Shown: positions 11,866 to 23,205 of the stretch, in pieces | Position numbering within the stretch: the first letter of the stretch is position 1 | How the letters are laid out: each line of letters opens with the position of its first letter | Assembly (NCBI GenBank): GCA_037042915.1 | Contig: CM073199.1 | Location: forward strand, 3,224,001 to 3,288,000 | Source of the DNA: Auricularia sp. M13 | Taxonomy: Eukaryota; Basidiomycota; Agaricomycetes; Auriculariales; Auriculariaceae | Direction of reading: 5' to 3' | Length of the DNA stretch: 64,000 nt | The notes under the pieces: model-generated | What the model was told of the DNA's origin: nothing | Database searches by the model: none | Seen by the model: the letters and a program-made list of their open reading frames with translations, nothing else | Made by a program: the position numbers and the translations under genes

Positions 11866-12159
11866 TGTAAAATTTTGCGGACGAGCGACTGAACGGAAGT
11901 AAGTGGCCAAGTCAGATTCCGACAAGTCACACGACGCACGACCGCTCAGGCTGCCTCATCTCTTACTCGCATCCTTTCACCCACACTGAGATTGAGCCCT
12001 GGTAAGGAGATTAATGCCATTCAAATGCATTTGCTAAGTGCTGTTCAGTATAGTCAGAGAGCTAATCAGCGCCGATCTTTGTCGATCATCATACTCTTAT
12101 ATGCATCAGTGCGTCGGTCAATCCTGTACTGGCATACCAGTCTCATAGTGACTTGAGCA

Positions 12160-15100
12160 GTGAGTTGCCCACACTGTGGTAAAGGACCGTTTGCACGCAT
12201 TACACTGCATTACCGGCATGCACCAGCCTGTGCAGCTGCTGCGCAGTTGGAACAGTCGCTCTCTGCTGCTCGGATCAATGCTGTGCATTCGAACCACCAG
12301 CCTGTTGTATCGCACAGTGATCTTCAGGACCAGCCTCGTAAATCTGGGCACTCTGGTCCTCCGTCTCCTGCTCTGTCTCAAGATGAGGCACACAATGATC
12401 TTGCTGATGACTTCGCTCTTCCTGCTCAAGATGACCTCGATCTTGAGCTGGAAGAGACTGATGATTCTTGGATACCAGAAGACCTGGATGCTCTTGACTT
12501 GGACGATATGCCAGAGACTCTGTCATTTGCTGACCGGGAGACTTGGACTCATGTGCACGGTGCTCAGAAGAGATCACGCGTTGAGCCTGGCCCTTCGCAA
12601 GGTTCAACACGTCCGACGCGTTTTCCCTTTCCCAATGCGGCCAAAGTTCTGCGCACAGAGCCTACATTCTGGGAGTCCATCCGTGCTGCTCGCTCCCAGT
12701 ACGAGAATGCGGGTATTTTCGAATATCCCTTTGCGAATGCTGCCGACTGGAGCTTGGCGAAATTCCTGTGCACGAGCGGACTGAGCAAGGCCAAGATTGA
12801 CGAGTTTTTGAGCTTGCCATGGGTAAGCCATTATTGCTTCCACTTCCGCTCCAAATCTAACATGACAATTAGGTGCAGCAGCAATGCCAAGGACATCGCC
12901 CTTCTTTTTCGTCTGCGAATGAGCTATACAAACTCCTCGGAGAACTTCCCACTGGTCCACGCTGGCGCCATAAGCGAATTGTCATGGATGAAGCTCCAAA
13001 CGAGACTTTGGACCTTTACTATCGTGATCCCGTCGAATGTCTTCAGTATCTCGAACAGAAGCCTGCATTTCGCGGCCATCAGGCCTTTGCTCCAGAGGAA
13101 CAGTTTGCGGATGCTGAGATGACGGAGCCAGAGATCAACGAGATGCATACTGCCCGTCTATGGCACGAACTCCAAGCATCTGTCCCACCAGGTGTTACTG
13201 TCAACCCCGCTATACTTGCGACAGACTGCACGCACGTAACCAATTACTCTGGTGACGGGAAGATGCGTCCGCTGTATATCTCATCTGGGCACATCAAAAA
13301 GTCCATCCGCAATAAGCCCTCTCGTCGTGCGTTCCTCGTCGTTGCATTCTACCCAGAGTGCAAGTTTGCGAAAACAGTTTTCCCAACTGCTACGCAACAG
13401 AAGGAAATGCCAGGGCGGCTTCGAATGCGACTCTTCCACGCATGCACTAAAATTGTGCTGGACTCGATGCGGCCATATCAGTATGAGAGTATTGAGATGG
13501 CGGACCCCGACGGCAATGTTCGGCTGCAACGTATCTTCCCTGCCATGATCATTACCGACAAGCCCGACCAGAACTTGAATGCGGCCATAAATCAGAACTG
13601 GTGCATTCCGTGCCTTGCTGAGACATCCGAGCTCGGTGATGCTCTACCAAAGGGCCAGCGAACTGGGCAATGGATTTTGGATCGCATTCATGCTGTGCGA
13701 GCTGAGGTCGGACCTGACGCTACCACCTGGCAGTTCATCCAAGCGGCGCTCAAAGTTGGTCTTGCTGGAGTTGAGAATCCCTGGTGGGAGGACTTCCCTA
13801 CAATTGATATCTGCCGCATTATCTGCCAGGACATCCTCCATGGCTTGCACAAAGCGTTCAAGGATCATTTGCTGGCATGGCATACTAATATTCTTGGTGC
13901 CGCTGAGCTTGATGATCGCTTCCGCCGCCTCGTGAAGGTCAATGGCTATCGTTGCTTCAGCAGTGGTATTTCGAAGATGTCACAGTGGAGCATTAAGGAT
14001 GCTCGAGACGTCGAGCGCGAATTTCTGGGCGTCTTGAATGGGGCAGCTTCTTCCCGAGCTCTCAGAGCAACTCGAGCAGAACTGGACTTCATCTACACTG
14101 CTCGCTATACCAGCATGCCAGTTTCGGTTGCACATCACTTGAACGAGGTCAATGCAATCTATCACCAGAACAAGCAGGTCTTTATTACTGAGCGTGGGCG
14201 CATCGGCAAGGGCGGCGAAGTCATTCCTCATTTCAACATTCCGAAGTTGCACACTCGGCATCACTATACCGCCAATATTCTGGATCTTGGAACCGTCGAT
14301 AATTACTCTACGGAGGTTACGGAGCATTATCACGTTGATAATGTGAAGAAGGCATTCCGTGCAACAAACCGCAAGGAGCCAGAGGTTCAAATGCTGAGCT
14401 ACTTGCAACGCATCGAATGCGCACTGCAGCATGACGAGTACCTTGAATGGCGGCATGGTGTCCACGACCTTGGCAACAAACCATCGCCGGACATGGACGA
14501 CGAGGACGACACATTTGCTTCAGAAACTGCCGATGAGTCTGTTCTGCCTGTCAGCCGTCCTCTGCACACTTTGATTTCACATCGAGTGGCAAAGCGTGCT
14601 TCCTCGTCGCAAAACCAATCTCAACGGTCATGCGCGAACACAATCTCCCAGACCTTGCCACTCATCTTGCTGCATTCCTTGCGGTCGGTCAACCGTCAGC
14701 ACAGCGTGCAGGACTTCCAGATGCATGGCAAAAGATTGACGTATGGTTCCGTGTTCGCATCACGTTGCCCGTTCCCGATGGGAACGATGGCGAGCCAGAG
14801 ATCAAATCTATCCTTGCTCGCCCACCAGTGGGGAAGGATAGGTTTGGGCGGTATCATGCGGTCTTTGTGGACTCAAATCCAGAGTCCAATGAGATGCAAG
14901 ACGGGATTGCAGGCAAGTGGTATTTCATACGAGTTCGCATGCAACGTTACTCAATTATGAAATAGATCTCGATGTTGCTCAGGTTCGGCTCTTCTTCTGC
15001 TCTGCACAAGAGCGTCTTGCAGCATCCAAAATGCTACCTCCACGATTTCCTCGTGTGTTGGCCTACATTCATGACTTCACTCGGGAAGACGAGGTTGACG

Positions 15101-15327
15101 AAAATCTGTTGTTCTATCCCGTCACCCGCGCATTTGCAGATGATGGCGTAACTCGGAAACACCGGATCGTACCGCTGTCGAGTATCGTTCAGCCATGCCC
15201 ACTGGTCCCAGCATTTGACGAGAAGGCAAGCAATCTCGACGTCACAAATGATGACTGCTTGGAGAAGTGCGATAATTTCTACATCAACTCATTCCACACC
15301 CCCCACACCTACCAAACTGTATTCTAG
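12160..15327 (+). pseudogene. Plavaka transposase, nearly full length, one frameshift
   Basis: Exons: about 12160..12822, 12873..14912, 14966..15327. The second intron uses GC-AG (GCAAGT donor). The protein opens with a C2H2-like finger (CPHCGK ... HYRHAPAC), then an acidic linker, then the family core: WHELQASVPPGVTVNPAILA, TNYSGDGKMRPLYISSGHIKKSIR, and a Cys-containing NWCIPC region. This is the layout of Plavaka transposases of mushroom-forming fungi. A single missing C near 14,602 shifts the frame, shown by comparison with the inverted copy. No ATG is visible at the start of the open frame, so the first exon is incomplete or upstream. The enzyme is presumed inactive. Confidence 0.8.
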
Positions 15328-15689
15328 TAATCTAGTTTCAAAGCCTGCTTCCCAGAATGTCTGAAGCAACGGACGGCTGTATGTGCTTGATTCATGTGTG
15401 ATAGTCTCTTATTGCAGTATACACAATGTTTGCATACCTCTGGTTCTGTGCGCCATCCCGAATGCACTTCTGAAGTAACTAGGTCAACGATACAGCCGCA
15501 ATATCAGACCGATGGTCAAGTATTCACCCAAAGACGAAATGCACTTGCGCGCGCACTCCGGTCTCGACCGACTTTCGGAGCTAATTTGTGGTTTGCAGTA
15601 CGGGCAGGAAGCCTCATAGCTCGAGCAAGTGGTCGGAGTGATCAGACCCGCCCGAGCGCACGGTTAATCAGGAACCCGTTTTCGCGATG

Positions 15690-16738
15690 TTGTGGACTTC
15701 ACTATTAATAACTCTTCATGGAGGCCGGAATGCCAGGCTAGTCCATCATCTGGTTCAAGGCCTAGATGTGTAGGGAACGTCTAGAATTTCAGAATTCATT
15801 AAGTCTCGCCTTATTGAACGATCAAAGTAGAACCCCAAGGAATCAGTGTCTGTGAAGGGTGAAGATAGCTGTAGCACGTGACTCAATCATCACGTGATTT
15901 CCACAGGAAGCAAGTTGTTCGCCCTCTTTCGCTAGTCAGGTTTCCTCCGGTCTGCCTAAATCATAGACCATTACTAGTGGTATTTCCATTTATATGCGAG
16001 TCGATGCTGTATCTGGAATAGATGCCAGACGCCAATGGCTCCGTCACAGGTGCAATTACAACCATTATTGGACCAGATCTTTCTTGAGGAATCTAATTAG
16101 AACCTTCTTCCCGTAAATAACTGAATCCCACATGGGAGCTCTGTTTCCCCAAGTAGGGTAACTGAGCTAGGCTCGAAAGTGTGGCAACTGCATGGTAGCA
16201 TACAATGTTTGGTCACGCAGTTGCGAATCCTCATTTAAGTACGCGTTTCATGACAAAGGATCATGAATAGTCATGTAGATGTCGGCAGCCGGCTATCATA
16301 CTATAGGGCACACATGCCACATCGTGTGGCAACTACGCCGGTGCGGTAGTTCGGATTTCGGTCGATAGCTTAGTGGAACTGAATAGTCTCACGATGCGTC
16401 GCGCTCTCATGAACATATTGGACGTCCTGTAGCTGTACAGGAATGGGAGTCCTATCAGTCGGGCGACACAAACTCCGGCAAGGACAATAGGGATTGTCCC
16501 CCGCCCCGCCGCCGCGCGCTTCTAGCGACCAACCTGATTTATGCGGTGATGAAGTGATCGGTTGGCAAAGCGTTCCTGCGCGGCAGCGGTGGTCCCGACC
16601 GTCGGGCGCTTTGTGGCACAGCGGCGTATAAAGCAGGTCAATGTGTGCACGATGTTTGCTCAGCAGTCTGAGCCCACATCAGCTGTCCCTTCGTCCGTTT
16701 CTCTGTTCTCCGCTTTTCTTGCTTCTTACGATCACGAC
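15690..16738. other. Gene-free interval between Plavaka and pheromone gene
   Basis: AT-richer than its neighbours, with no supported ORF. A TATAAAG box at about 16,627 lies roughly 110 nt upstream of the pheromone-type ORF and is the only element I would call. Homology to the inverted Plavaka copy ends sharply at 15689. Confidence 0.45.
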
Positions 16739-16912
16739 ATGGACGCCATCGCCACTGTTTTCTCGTCGAGGCGTCAGGAGCAAGTCACGTTCGTCGAATG
16801 CACACAGGGCAAGAACGCCTCGGGGAACGCCACCTGGGGTAACAGCGGTGGGGGCTCGACCGCGGACGAGGAGAACTCGTCCGGCTCGACGGCCTACTGC
16901 ATTATTGCATGA
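16739..16912 (+). CDS. CaaX-type mating pheromone precursor (probable)
   Basis: A 57-aa ORF beginning MDAIATVFSS and ending STAYCIIA followed by TGA. CIIA is a CaaX box: Cys, two aliphatic residues, Ala. Basidiomycete lipopeptide pheromone precursors are 50-70 aa, often start MD, have a low-complexity middle and end in such a box. They are farnesylated, trimmed and carboxymethylated, and are sensed by Ste3-type receptors. The acidic EEN upstream of the last 12 residues could be the N-terminal processing region, in place of the usual ER or EH pair. A TATA box stands at about 16,627. No Ste3 receptor is seen in the window, which is why confidence is not higher. The in-frame extension upstream is not needed. 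Confidence 0.6.
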   Translation: MDAIATVFSSRRQEQVTFVECTQGKNASGNATWGNSGGGSTADEENSSGSTAYCIIA

Positions 16913-17430
16913 GCAGCAGGTCTTCGTCGCCAATATTTCGCCAGGTGCGTCCCATCCAGCTGTCATTTCCATCGCAGCGACACGGAGGCTCACTTTCTCT
17001 TCCCGCAGGCGCTATAGTCATTATTTTCTTCGCTTTCTCACTACCGACCGTTTTCTCATTCGTCTTCTGGTCACCCCTCTTCCTTAACTTGCATGATCGT
17101 TGTGCGCACGCCTTCGCACGCCTACTGCCTCAGCATACTCCCACTCATAACGATGTAATGGTCTGTCACGGTCTCTGATGCCTCCCATGTCCTGTACGAA
17201 CCGAGAACGAACTCGAGACGCTGATGACCGGATGATTCGACCAATAAAAACCTCGACACACTATGTTTTACCCTGTGTCACGATTAAGTCAAACTTCAAG
17301 CATGTGTTCAGACATGAGTAGCTTCAGTCTGAGCCTTTCTTCTGAATCCTTGAGTGATTGCTTCTGCTCTGCGAGGGTGCGAGACTGACTATTACAATGG
17401 ATATGACAAGGGTATTACCTCGTCGTGCTG

Positions 17431-19216
17431 CTAATTCCTGTCGACATCGATGTCCGAATCAACGTCACAGGATGGAATAGGCTTGCAGGGCGGCGCCGGG
17501 AATGCATCCAGTATGCTACGCAAATCCCACTCGGAGTCGTCATCCTCGTCCGAATCGCCAATGTGTTCAGAGTCGCAGTCTCCAAAGCGCGACCTAGAAA
17601 TGTCGTTATCACATATGAAAGCGTAGGCCTGGTGGTCCAGCGGGGGCGTATCATTGTCGTCGGCTGGTGATGTCGTCGTCTCAGACCCAGACTGAGAAAC
17701 TCCGAGCGTTCTTGGAGGTTGAGGATGTGAGGGATCCGCGCTGCCCCTAGTTGGTGCAATATTTCTCTTTGAAGGGCCATGGCGGGGTTCATCTGGGAGA
17801 ACGAGATCTTCATCGGCCCAGCTCGCGTGCATGGTGATATTAGAGTTGATACCTATAGAGGGGCGCATGTCTGCACGATGGATTTTGCGCCTCTGTAGAG
17901 TTTCTGAGTCCCTGCAAACATACTCTATTATCACGAGAAGACGCACCAGAGCATGTGCTCGTAGACGGGCAGTTTTGAGAATGGCTTCAGCTAGAACCGT
18001 GTTGTGGAATGCCAGCGACATAAGTTCGATTGACATGGCAGGTTGTGCAAGTTCAGAGAGGTGCTGATTCAGGTTGAAGGTACTATCGTGAAGTGGATAA
18101 GACTTTATATGAAGTGCATGATCCGCAGATCGGCCTCAGTTGCTCGATCGAGGGGACGACGTTGCGCGCGGACCCGGGTGAGACTGGAATTTATGATCCA
18201 AGCGTTTCAGAGGGCCGGTTCTTTTTCCTGCTGCACAATCCAAGCACAAGTCATCGTCGATGACTCTTTCTACTTCACGAGTTAGACATACCTCTGTGCA
18301 GAGGCCATGGCCTGTTCTCATCTCGCGAGGTGACTGGTGGAGATTTGTCTCGGATAACGCCTCGGGTGTAGCATTTGAGTGGCATGTTTCATCAAATAAT
18401 AGCCTACACAACTCACGGTCATGATCAGAAGAGGTCAACGAGCATGCTTAGGTCAAAACTTAGAATTGAGGCAGAAGCGCGGACCCCCGATCGGAACGCG
18501 CGCCGCTCGAGGGATAACCTGGCAGAGGTCGCACAACAAGAGGATCAGGTAGGACTAATCTTGCACTTCCGGCGCGTGCGTGGCCAGCTGAGCAGGCTCC
18601 CAACACGCGGAGTGGTGTGCGGCGGCAGACGCGCAGGACCCGGCGGGTTGATCGGCGTCTCCGGGGTGCTCTTCGGAATCGGCATCGCTACAGGAGGACT
18701 AGACGGAGAGGGTGCAGTGGCAGTCGGATCAGCAGTTGACACAGCTGTTGACGCAGTTGTTAGTTCGGCTTGTGGCAAACCGCATGCTATGCAGAGACCT
18801 CGCACCTATGCACACTGTGATAAAGGTTTAAAACAGCACGCGGAGATGCGGTGGCACTTGGAGCAGATTGAGGTTCACATTATGCAGAGGCGCAGTGAGA
18901 AACTTGGTGTCCACGAAGCCGGAAAATGTACCTCATCAAAAGGATTCAGAACCAGACGAGTCGACCGCGGAACTGCGCCACACAACACAGAAAATGCGAG
19001 GGATCAAATAGGACACGGTGGACGGGTGTGCCTTCAGACTTACATAGACTTTGTTGAATGAGGAAGACCGAGCCATTGGTTCTGTCCGTCCATGTGTCTT
19101 CTGCTTGTGTCAATTCGTCGAGATGGAAAATTAAGCCATCCTTGAAGTGGACCTGGTGTGTGTCACCGCCGGGGCTGCCGGCCGAGGGTGGTTCACTGGT
19201 TGCCTCCGGATCCATC
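17431..19216 (-). CDS. Unresolved multi-exon gene with Cys-rich segments
   Basis: Several reverse-strand coding blocks follow one another with plausible splice sites: MDPEATSEPPSAG onward (from 19216), a Cys-containing block (LCIACGLPQAE, about 18,800) leading to a Pro/Ser/Thr linker, a block with LCTEVCL and LCLDCAAGKRTG (18,140-18,400), and an acidic C-terminus rich in D and S ending at 17431. Only the first junction (GTAAGT donor) is clear to me; other exon borders are uncertain. The paired Cys motifs might form a zinc ribbon. I do not recognise the family. It lies next to the pheromone-type gene. Confidence 0.35.
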
Positions 19217-19367
19217 TGCGACAATAGATGTGCGGAGTTGTAAAGGTGCTACCCAACTTGCCTCTCGTCCCCTCAATGTCATTCTCCTCGAGCTTGCGTG
19301 CCATCTTGGCAGATTCGAGTTTGAACACAAAAATGCAGGCCACTGACCACGCGACAAGGCATACGAG

Positions 19368-20577
19368 ATGACAATCACCAAAGGCGAGGCGGAGCGAAGA
19401 CGACGACTTCGGGAGTCTGCTCGATCAAGGCGGATACGGGAATGGGAGAAGGAGAATGTAATGCCTGCCGGTGCCAGAGCCTAGTGTAGCCGGAGTCCGG
19501 TTCGCGAACCTCGCAAACCCCAAACCGAACCCAAACCGAACCGAGGTTCGGGGGTGGTTCGGGTTTGGGTTCAGCATGTTGCCGAACCTCATCCGAACCC
19601 TGTTTGAACCAAACCGAACCTTCGAACCTGCTCACACCTGGAGCTCAGCCTGCAATACATTCTGACACTTTTGGGACTAGATAGTACCTAGTACAGCTTA
19701 TGTAACCAATGTCCCATCCACCCCAATGTCCTCTGCCACCCTTGAGACTTGCTGGTGGTCAGCTGAGTGACAGATCATATGATATAATCTGTTCCCACAA
19801 CCTGATATAGTAGCTTCAATTTCTGCAATTGGGCTGTGGAGCAGCATATGACATCCCATACCTGGTGGGTAGCTATTAACATGCATCCTTAATGGCATAT
19901 ACTACACCCAAGTGCACTGATAGGTGTTCCATTGCCCTATCTCTCATTGTACACTGTGTTCAAGGTTCGAACCCTGAACCGAACCCGAACCGAACCTCAG
20001 GTTCAGGTTTGCTGGTTTGGGCGCAGGTTCGGTTCGAGGTTCGGAAAAAAGGCTCCCGAACCGAACCGAACCGAACATCGGCTACACTACCAGAGCCGCG
20101 GGTAGTAGCGAGTCGAGCGAGTTCTCGTCACCGAGGGGAAACGCGTCCGATAGCCAGTCGGACTACAGTACGTCGCATTGATCGATGAGACACTTTCAGA
20201 ATCGACTAATGGTGCACTCTTCACGCAGATACGCATTCCGATGGCGATGTTAGCGCCGAGAAGGTGTCTGGCGTTGACGCAGAGGCCCGCGATGCCGCGT
20301 ACTACGGTGCGCTCGTTCCCCACGAGAACGACGCCCAGGCGTTCAGGGCCTTCGTAAAGGGCAACATCGACCTCGACGCAAAGTGGCGATCCCTGCAAGA
20401 CTGGGTATGCGTCGATTCGGCCGTCGCTCTCGAGGAAAAGCATGCAGAACGGTCATAATGCAGCAGATCGAGCAGTTCGAGGCCAACAAGGCGAAGCTCC
20501 TCGGCGAGTGCGCTGGCGCCAACGGGAAGCGCAAGAGGGACGCCTCCGAAGACCAGGCCGCTGACAAGCACCGTTGA
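19368..20577 (+). pseudogene. Small basic/charged protein gene disrupted by a MITE
   Basis: Exon 1 starts at the ATG at 19368 (MTITKGEAERRRRLRESARS). It is cut at 19481 by a 608-bp inverted-repeat element and resumes at 20098. It then continues through exon 2 (20229..20404) and exon 3 (20464..20577, ending KRKRDASEDQAADKHR). Without the insert and one copy of the 8-bp duplication, the phases agree across all junctions, giving 157 codons. With it, the first three bases of the transposon (TAG) are an immediate in-frame stop after 38 codons. A further block at 20,696-20,847 (MSEWTGFKE, intron, DPIVKYGETIGALD...FYAD stop) may be an extra 3' exon pair or a separate tiny gene. Function unknown. Confidence 0.6.
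19482..20089. mobile_element. Non-autonomous hAT-like MITE
   Basis: Perfect 11-bp terminal inverted repeats (TAGTGTAGCCG at 19482-19492 and its complement at 20079-20089) are flanked by an exact 8-bp direct repeat CCAGAGCC (19474-19481 and 20090-20097). An 8-bp duplication with termini fitting YARNG is the pattern of hAT elements. Subterminal regions are packed with AACCGAACC/GGTTCGG repeats in both orientations (19,492-19,640 and 19,962-20,078), leaving about 300 bp of unique core. No transposase is encoded. Confidence 0.85.
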
Positions 20578-20847
20578 GTTTGGCCTGAATTGGCTGCAGG
20601 GGCGCCTGAGCGTCACCACGATACCGCGGGGTCGTCCGCTGAGGCGGCCCTCCAAACCAACACAAACCAAACCGCCACACACGCGGACAGCGCAATGTCC
20701 GAGTGGACTGGATTCAAAGAGGTGTGTCCTGTGTACTGCATTTTCCGGCCGTTTGACTGAGCAATGGCCCAGGATCCTATTGTCAAATACGGAGAGACGA
20801 TTGGCGCGCTCGACGCCCACGACATTCGCGACTTCTACGCGGATTAA

Positions 20848-21640
20848 ATCAACGGAATACAGCCAGCACTGGCGTAGCCATTGTAGGCGCATACTGGTCT
20901 ACGTCGCCGCCAGCAAAGTTGAGTGAGCATGGCCGATATCGACACCCTGCCGGCCTCCTTGTTCGTACGAAAAGACTTGTAAATACCTGTGCGCACCGAT
21001 TCCCAGCGATTTTGAGATACAACCTTTGTTTCCGGAGAGGGTGGAGGTCGGGGAAAGCATTCGAGCTCCGCGGTTTGCAGCTTGTCTCCTTTTCTATCGA
21101 CGCTCCACATATCCTCACATGGACCCCTCGACGCACGCTCGCCACGGTCCGGGTCTGCTTGTTATATGAATTATTCTGGAAACCTGCCGACGTAAACGTT
21201 GTCATGATACATTACATTCCATCTGATTCAAGCTTTTCAAGTTGGGCTGCGCACGCGGCATGACTCAGGACCATTGGATCCTGGATAGGACCCTGTGACT
21301 ACATTGCCTTCTCGCAGACATTCTCGTGGCATTTTGCAGCCGTGATATCTGTGACACCGAATACAATATCCTAATCAACGAACATTTCTTCCAGACCTAG
21401 CTCATCAATTGAAGTGCTTGAGCCATGTGCTTGAGCAGCGTGCTCCGCCTATGCCTCGACCCGCTTGAATTCCCACGAGAGTGTTTTTCCGCGCGGCGAG
21501 TCAAACACAAATACCGTTGCTTGTGATATTGTCAACATAATATGTAGAATGCAAATTTCCATGAGAGGAGGTCTACAGGATACAACGAGATATAAGGGTG
21601 CATCATGATGCTCGATACCGTCCTTGAGCTGCCCAACCGG
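20848..21640. other. Intergenic
   Basis: No supported gene. Short ORFs on both strands lack codon bias and recognisable motifs. Confidence 0.4.
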
Positions 21641-21961
21641 CTAGTTCTCGTCTAACAAACAAGGAAAAGTGCTCGCGGCTACGCTGAATACGAAGCGCTG
21701 GGGACGCAGGAAGTGCTGGGGACGCGGGAAGTGCACAGCAGCTTTCTCCTCGTCCACCAACAGTCTATCCTCTCTCTCAATCGTGGTTTCCGCCCGCGGG
21801 AGAGGGTGACCAGCGGGCATCGCAATTAGTGCCCAGTCTTCAGAGTGGGCAGAACTGGTAGACTGGCTACAAGTTGAGCCTTCCGTGAGATTGACATCGC
21901 CCCAGGCCTCAGTCGAGGGCGGAAGAACGGCAGGAACGGGCGGGAAGTACGACTCCGCCAT
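21641..21961 (-). CDS. Hypothetical 106-aa protein
   Basis: Reverse-strand ORF from the ATG at 21961 (MAESYFPPVPAVLPP) to 21641. It is Pro- and Ser-rich at first, then charged (ERDRLLVDEEKAAVHF-like). There is no recognisable domain. It follows the next minus-strand ORF by about 40 nt, so it could be a downstream exon of the same gene rather than a separate one. Confidence 0.25.
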   Translation of the reverse strand: MAESYFPPVPAVLPPSTEAWGDVNLTEGSTCSQSTSSAHSEDWALIAMPAGHPLPRAETTIEREDRLLVDEEKAAVHFPRPQHFLRPQRFVFSVAASTFPCLLDEN

Positions 21962-21997
21962 GTCGCGCCGCGGGGCAGACGTCGTGAGTGCGGCGTT

Positions 21998-22405
21998 CTA
22001 AATGCACAACCCAGCCGTCCAATGATCGCGCATCGCGACAAACGTATCGGTGAGCTCGAGCCACGCTTCAGTTTTGAGTTCCTTGGCAGTGGCGGGAAGC
22101 GCGTCTTTGAGCCCGAGTGTGCCCGTGCGGACTGCCTTGAGCTGTGCCCACGGGATGTAACCGCTGTGCAGGTCTTCGTTGTCCGAGACGTTGTCTGCGA
22201 GAACTAAGGGAAGTGTTCCAATCGAGTTTTGGGTCGCACGAGCGGGAGGCTTTCTGCTGGCAGGGGCGGGCAGACGCGAATCGGTCGGAAACACCTCCGT
22301 CCAGAGGTGGAAGGGCAAGCCGCGTGTACGATGCGGGAGCTCGACGATCGGGTCAGACCATGTAACTGGAAGGCCGCGGCAAGTGATAACGTCATCCGAA
22401 TTCAT
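21998..22405 (-). CDS. Hypothetical 135-aa protein
   Basis: Reverse-strand ORF from the ATG at 22405 (MNSDDVITCRGLPVTWSD) to 21998. It contains a well-formed LPFHLWTEVFPTD segment and a C-terminal helix-like stretch (ELKTEAWLELTDTFVAMRDHW). Amino-acid composition looks like a globular protein, but I do not recognise the family. Confidence 0.35.
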   Translation of the reverse strand: MNSDDVITCRGLPVTWSDPIVELPHRTRGLPFHLWTEVFPTDSRLPAPASRKPPARATQNSIGTLPLVLADNVSDNEDLHSGYIPWAQLKAVRTGTLGLKDALPATAKELKTEAWLELTDTFVAMRDHWTAGLCI

Positions 22406-23205
22406 TTTGGTATGGAGGTTTTTACGCGTCTGCGAGAAGGACAAGTCAGGGCAAGTATTCCGGATCTGTATCAGGATGACCTACCTCTGACGCAGAAGAA
22501 GCTATGCTGAAGGTAACCGACGTAGTCAATGTGTCAAACATTTGTAACGAAGCTGGTAGTACTGAAGGAGGTACTAGTGCTTGTAGATGAGCTTGGATGA
22601 GTGGGGATTATGAGAAGTAGCGCACCTCGTTATATAGTCGCCGTGAGGGTCGGACTGGATGAAAATGCGCAGGGCAGGAACGCGCGGATGTGCGGGGAGA
22701 CCTGGTCCAAAATGAAATTTCCGCCCACTCCGAGACTGCGTCCAGACATGCATGTCTGAGTGCAGTGCTGGTCAAGGTACGACGCAGTGCCATGTAGCCC
22801 GTGTCAAAGATGCAGCGGAACTTCGACAACGGCCGATGAAGAGCCCGGACTGCTTTCGTGCACCAGCCATGGTATATAATGCTTATGCCAGACATTCCAA
22901 AATGTCGCTCGGAGGGCAGGTCTTAGGCTATGGGAAACGCAACGCCCTCGCATACCTGCTTACTGTGCGGTGCTTTGCTCTGTCTATCGACCCACTTGCA
23001 CATTCGAGGCAATCAACGCGGCCTTCTCGGCAAGCGCGCTAGGCCGCAGAGGTGAAGGGCGAGTTGGACAACTCTTAACTGCGTGTGTATGTACTACCAA
23101 GCACCATCAATTGCAGCCTGGGATGGCCGAATAGGCGCCCAAGCATCGCCAGCACAGAAGGGCGGGGTCGTCCGCCGAGGTGCCTCGCAACCACGTTAAC
23201 AAATG

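Noticed and set aside
16562-16738. N-terminal extension of the pheromone-type frame
   Set aside because: It would add 59 residues upstream of the MDAIA start, run through the TATA box region, and spoil the typical precursor length.
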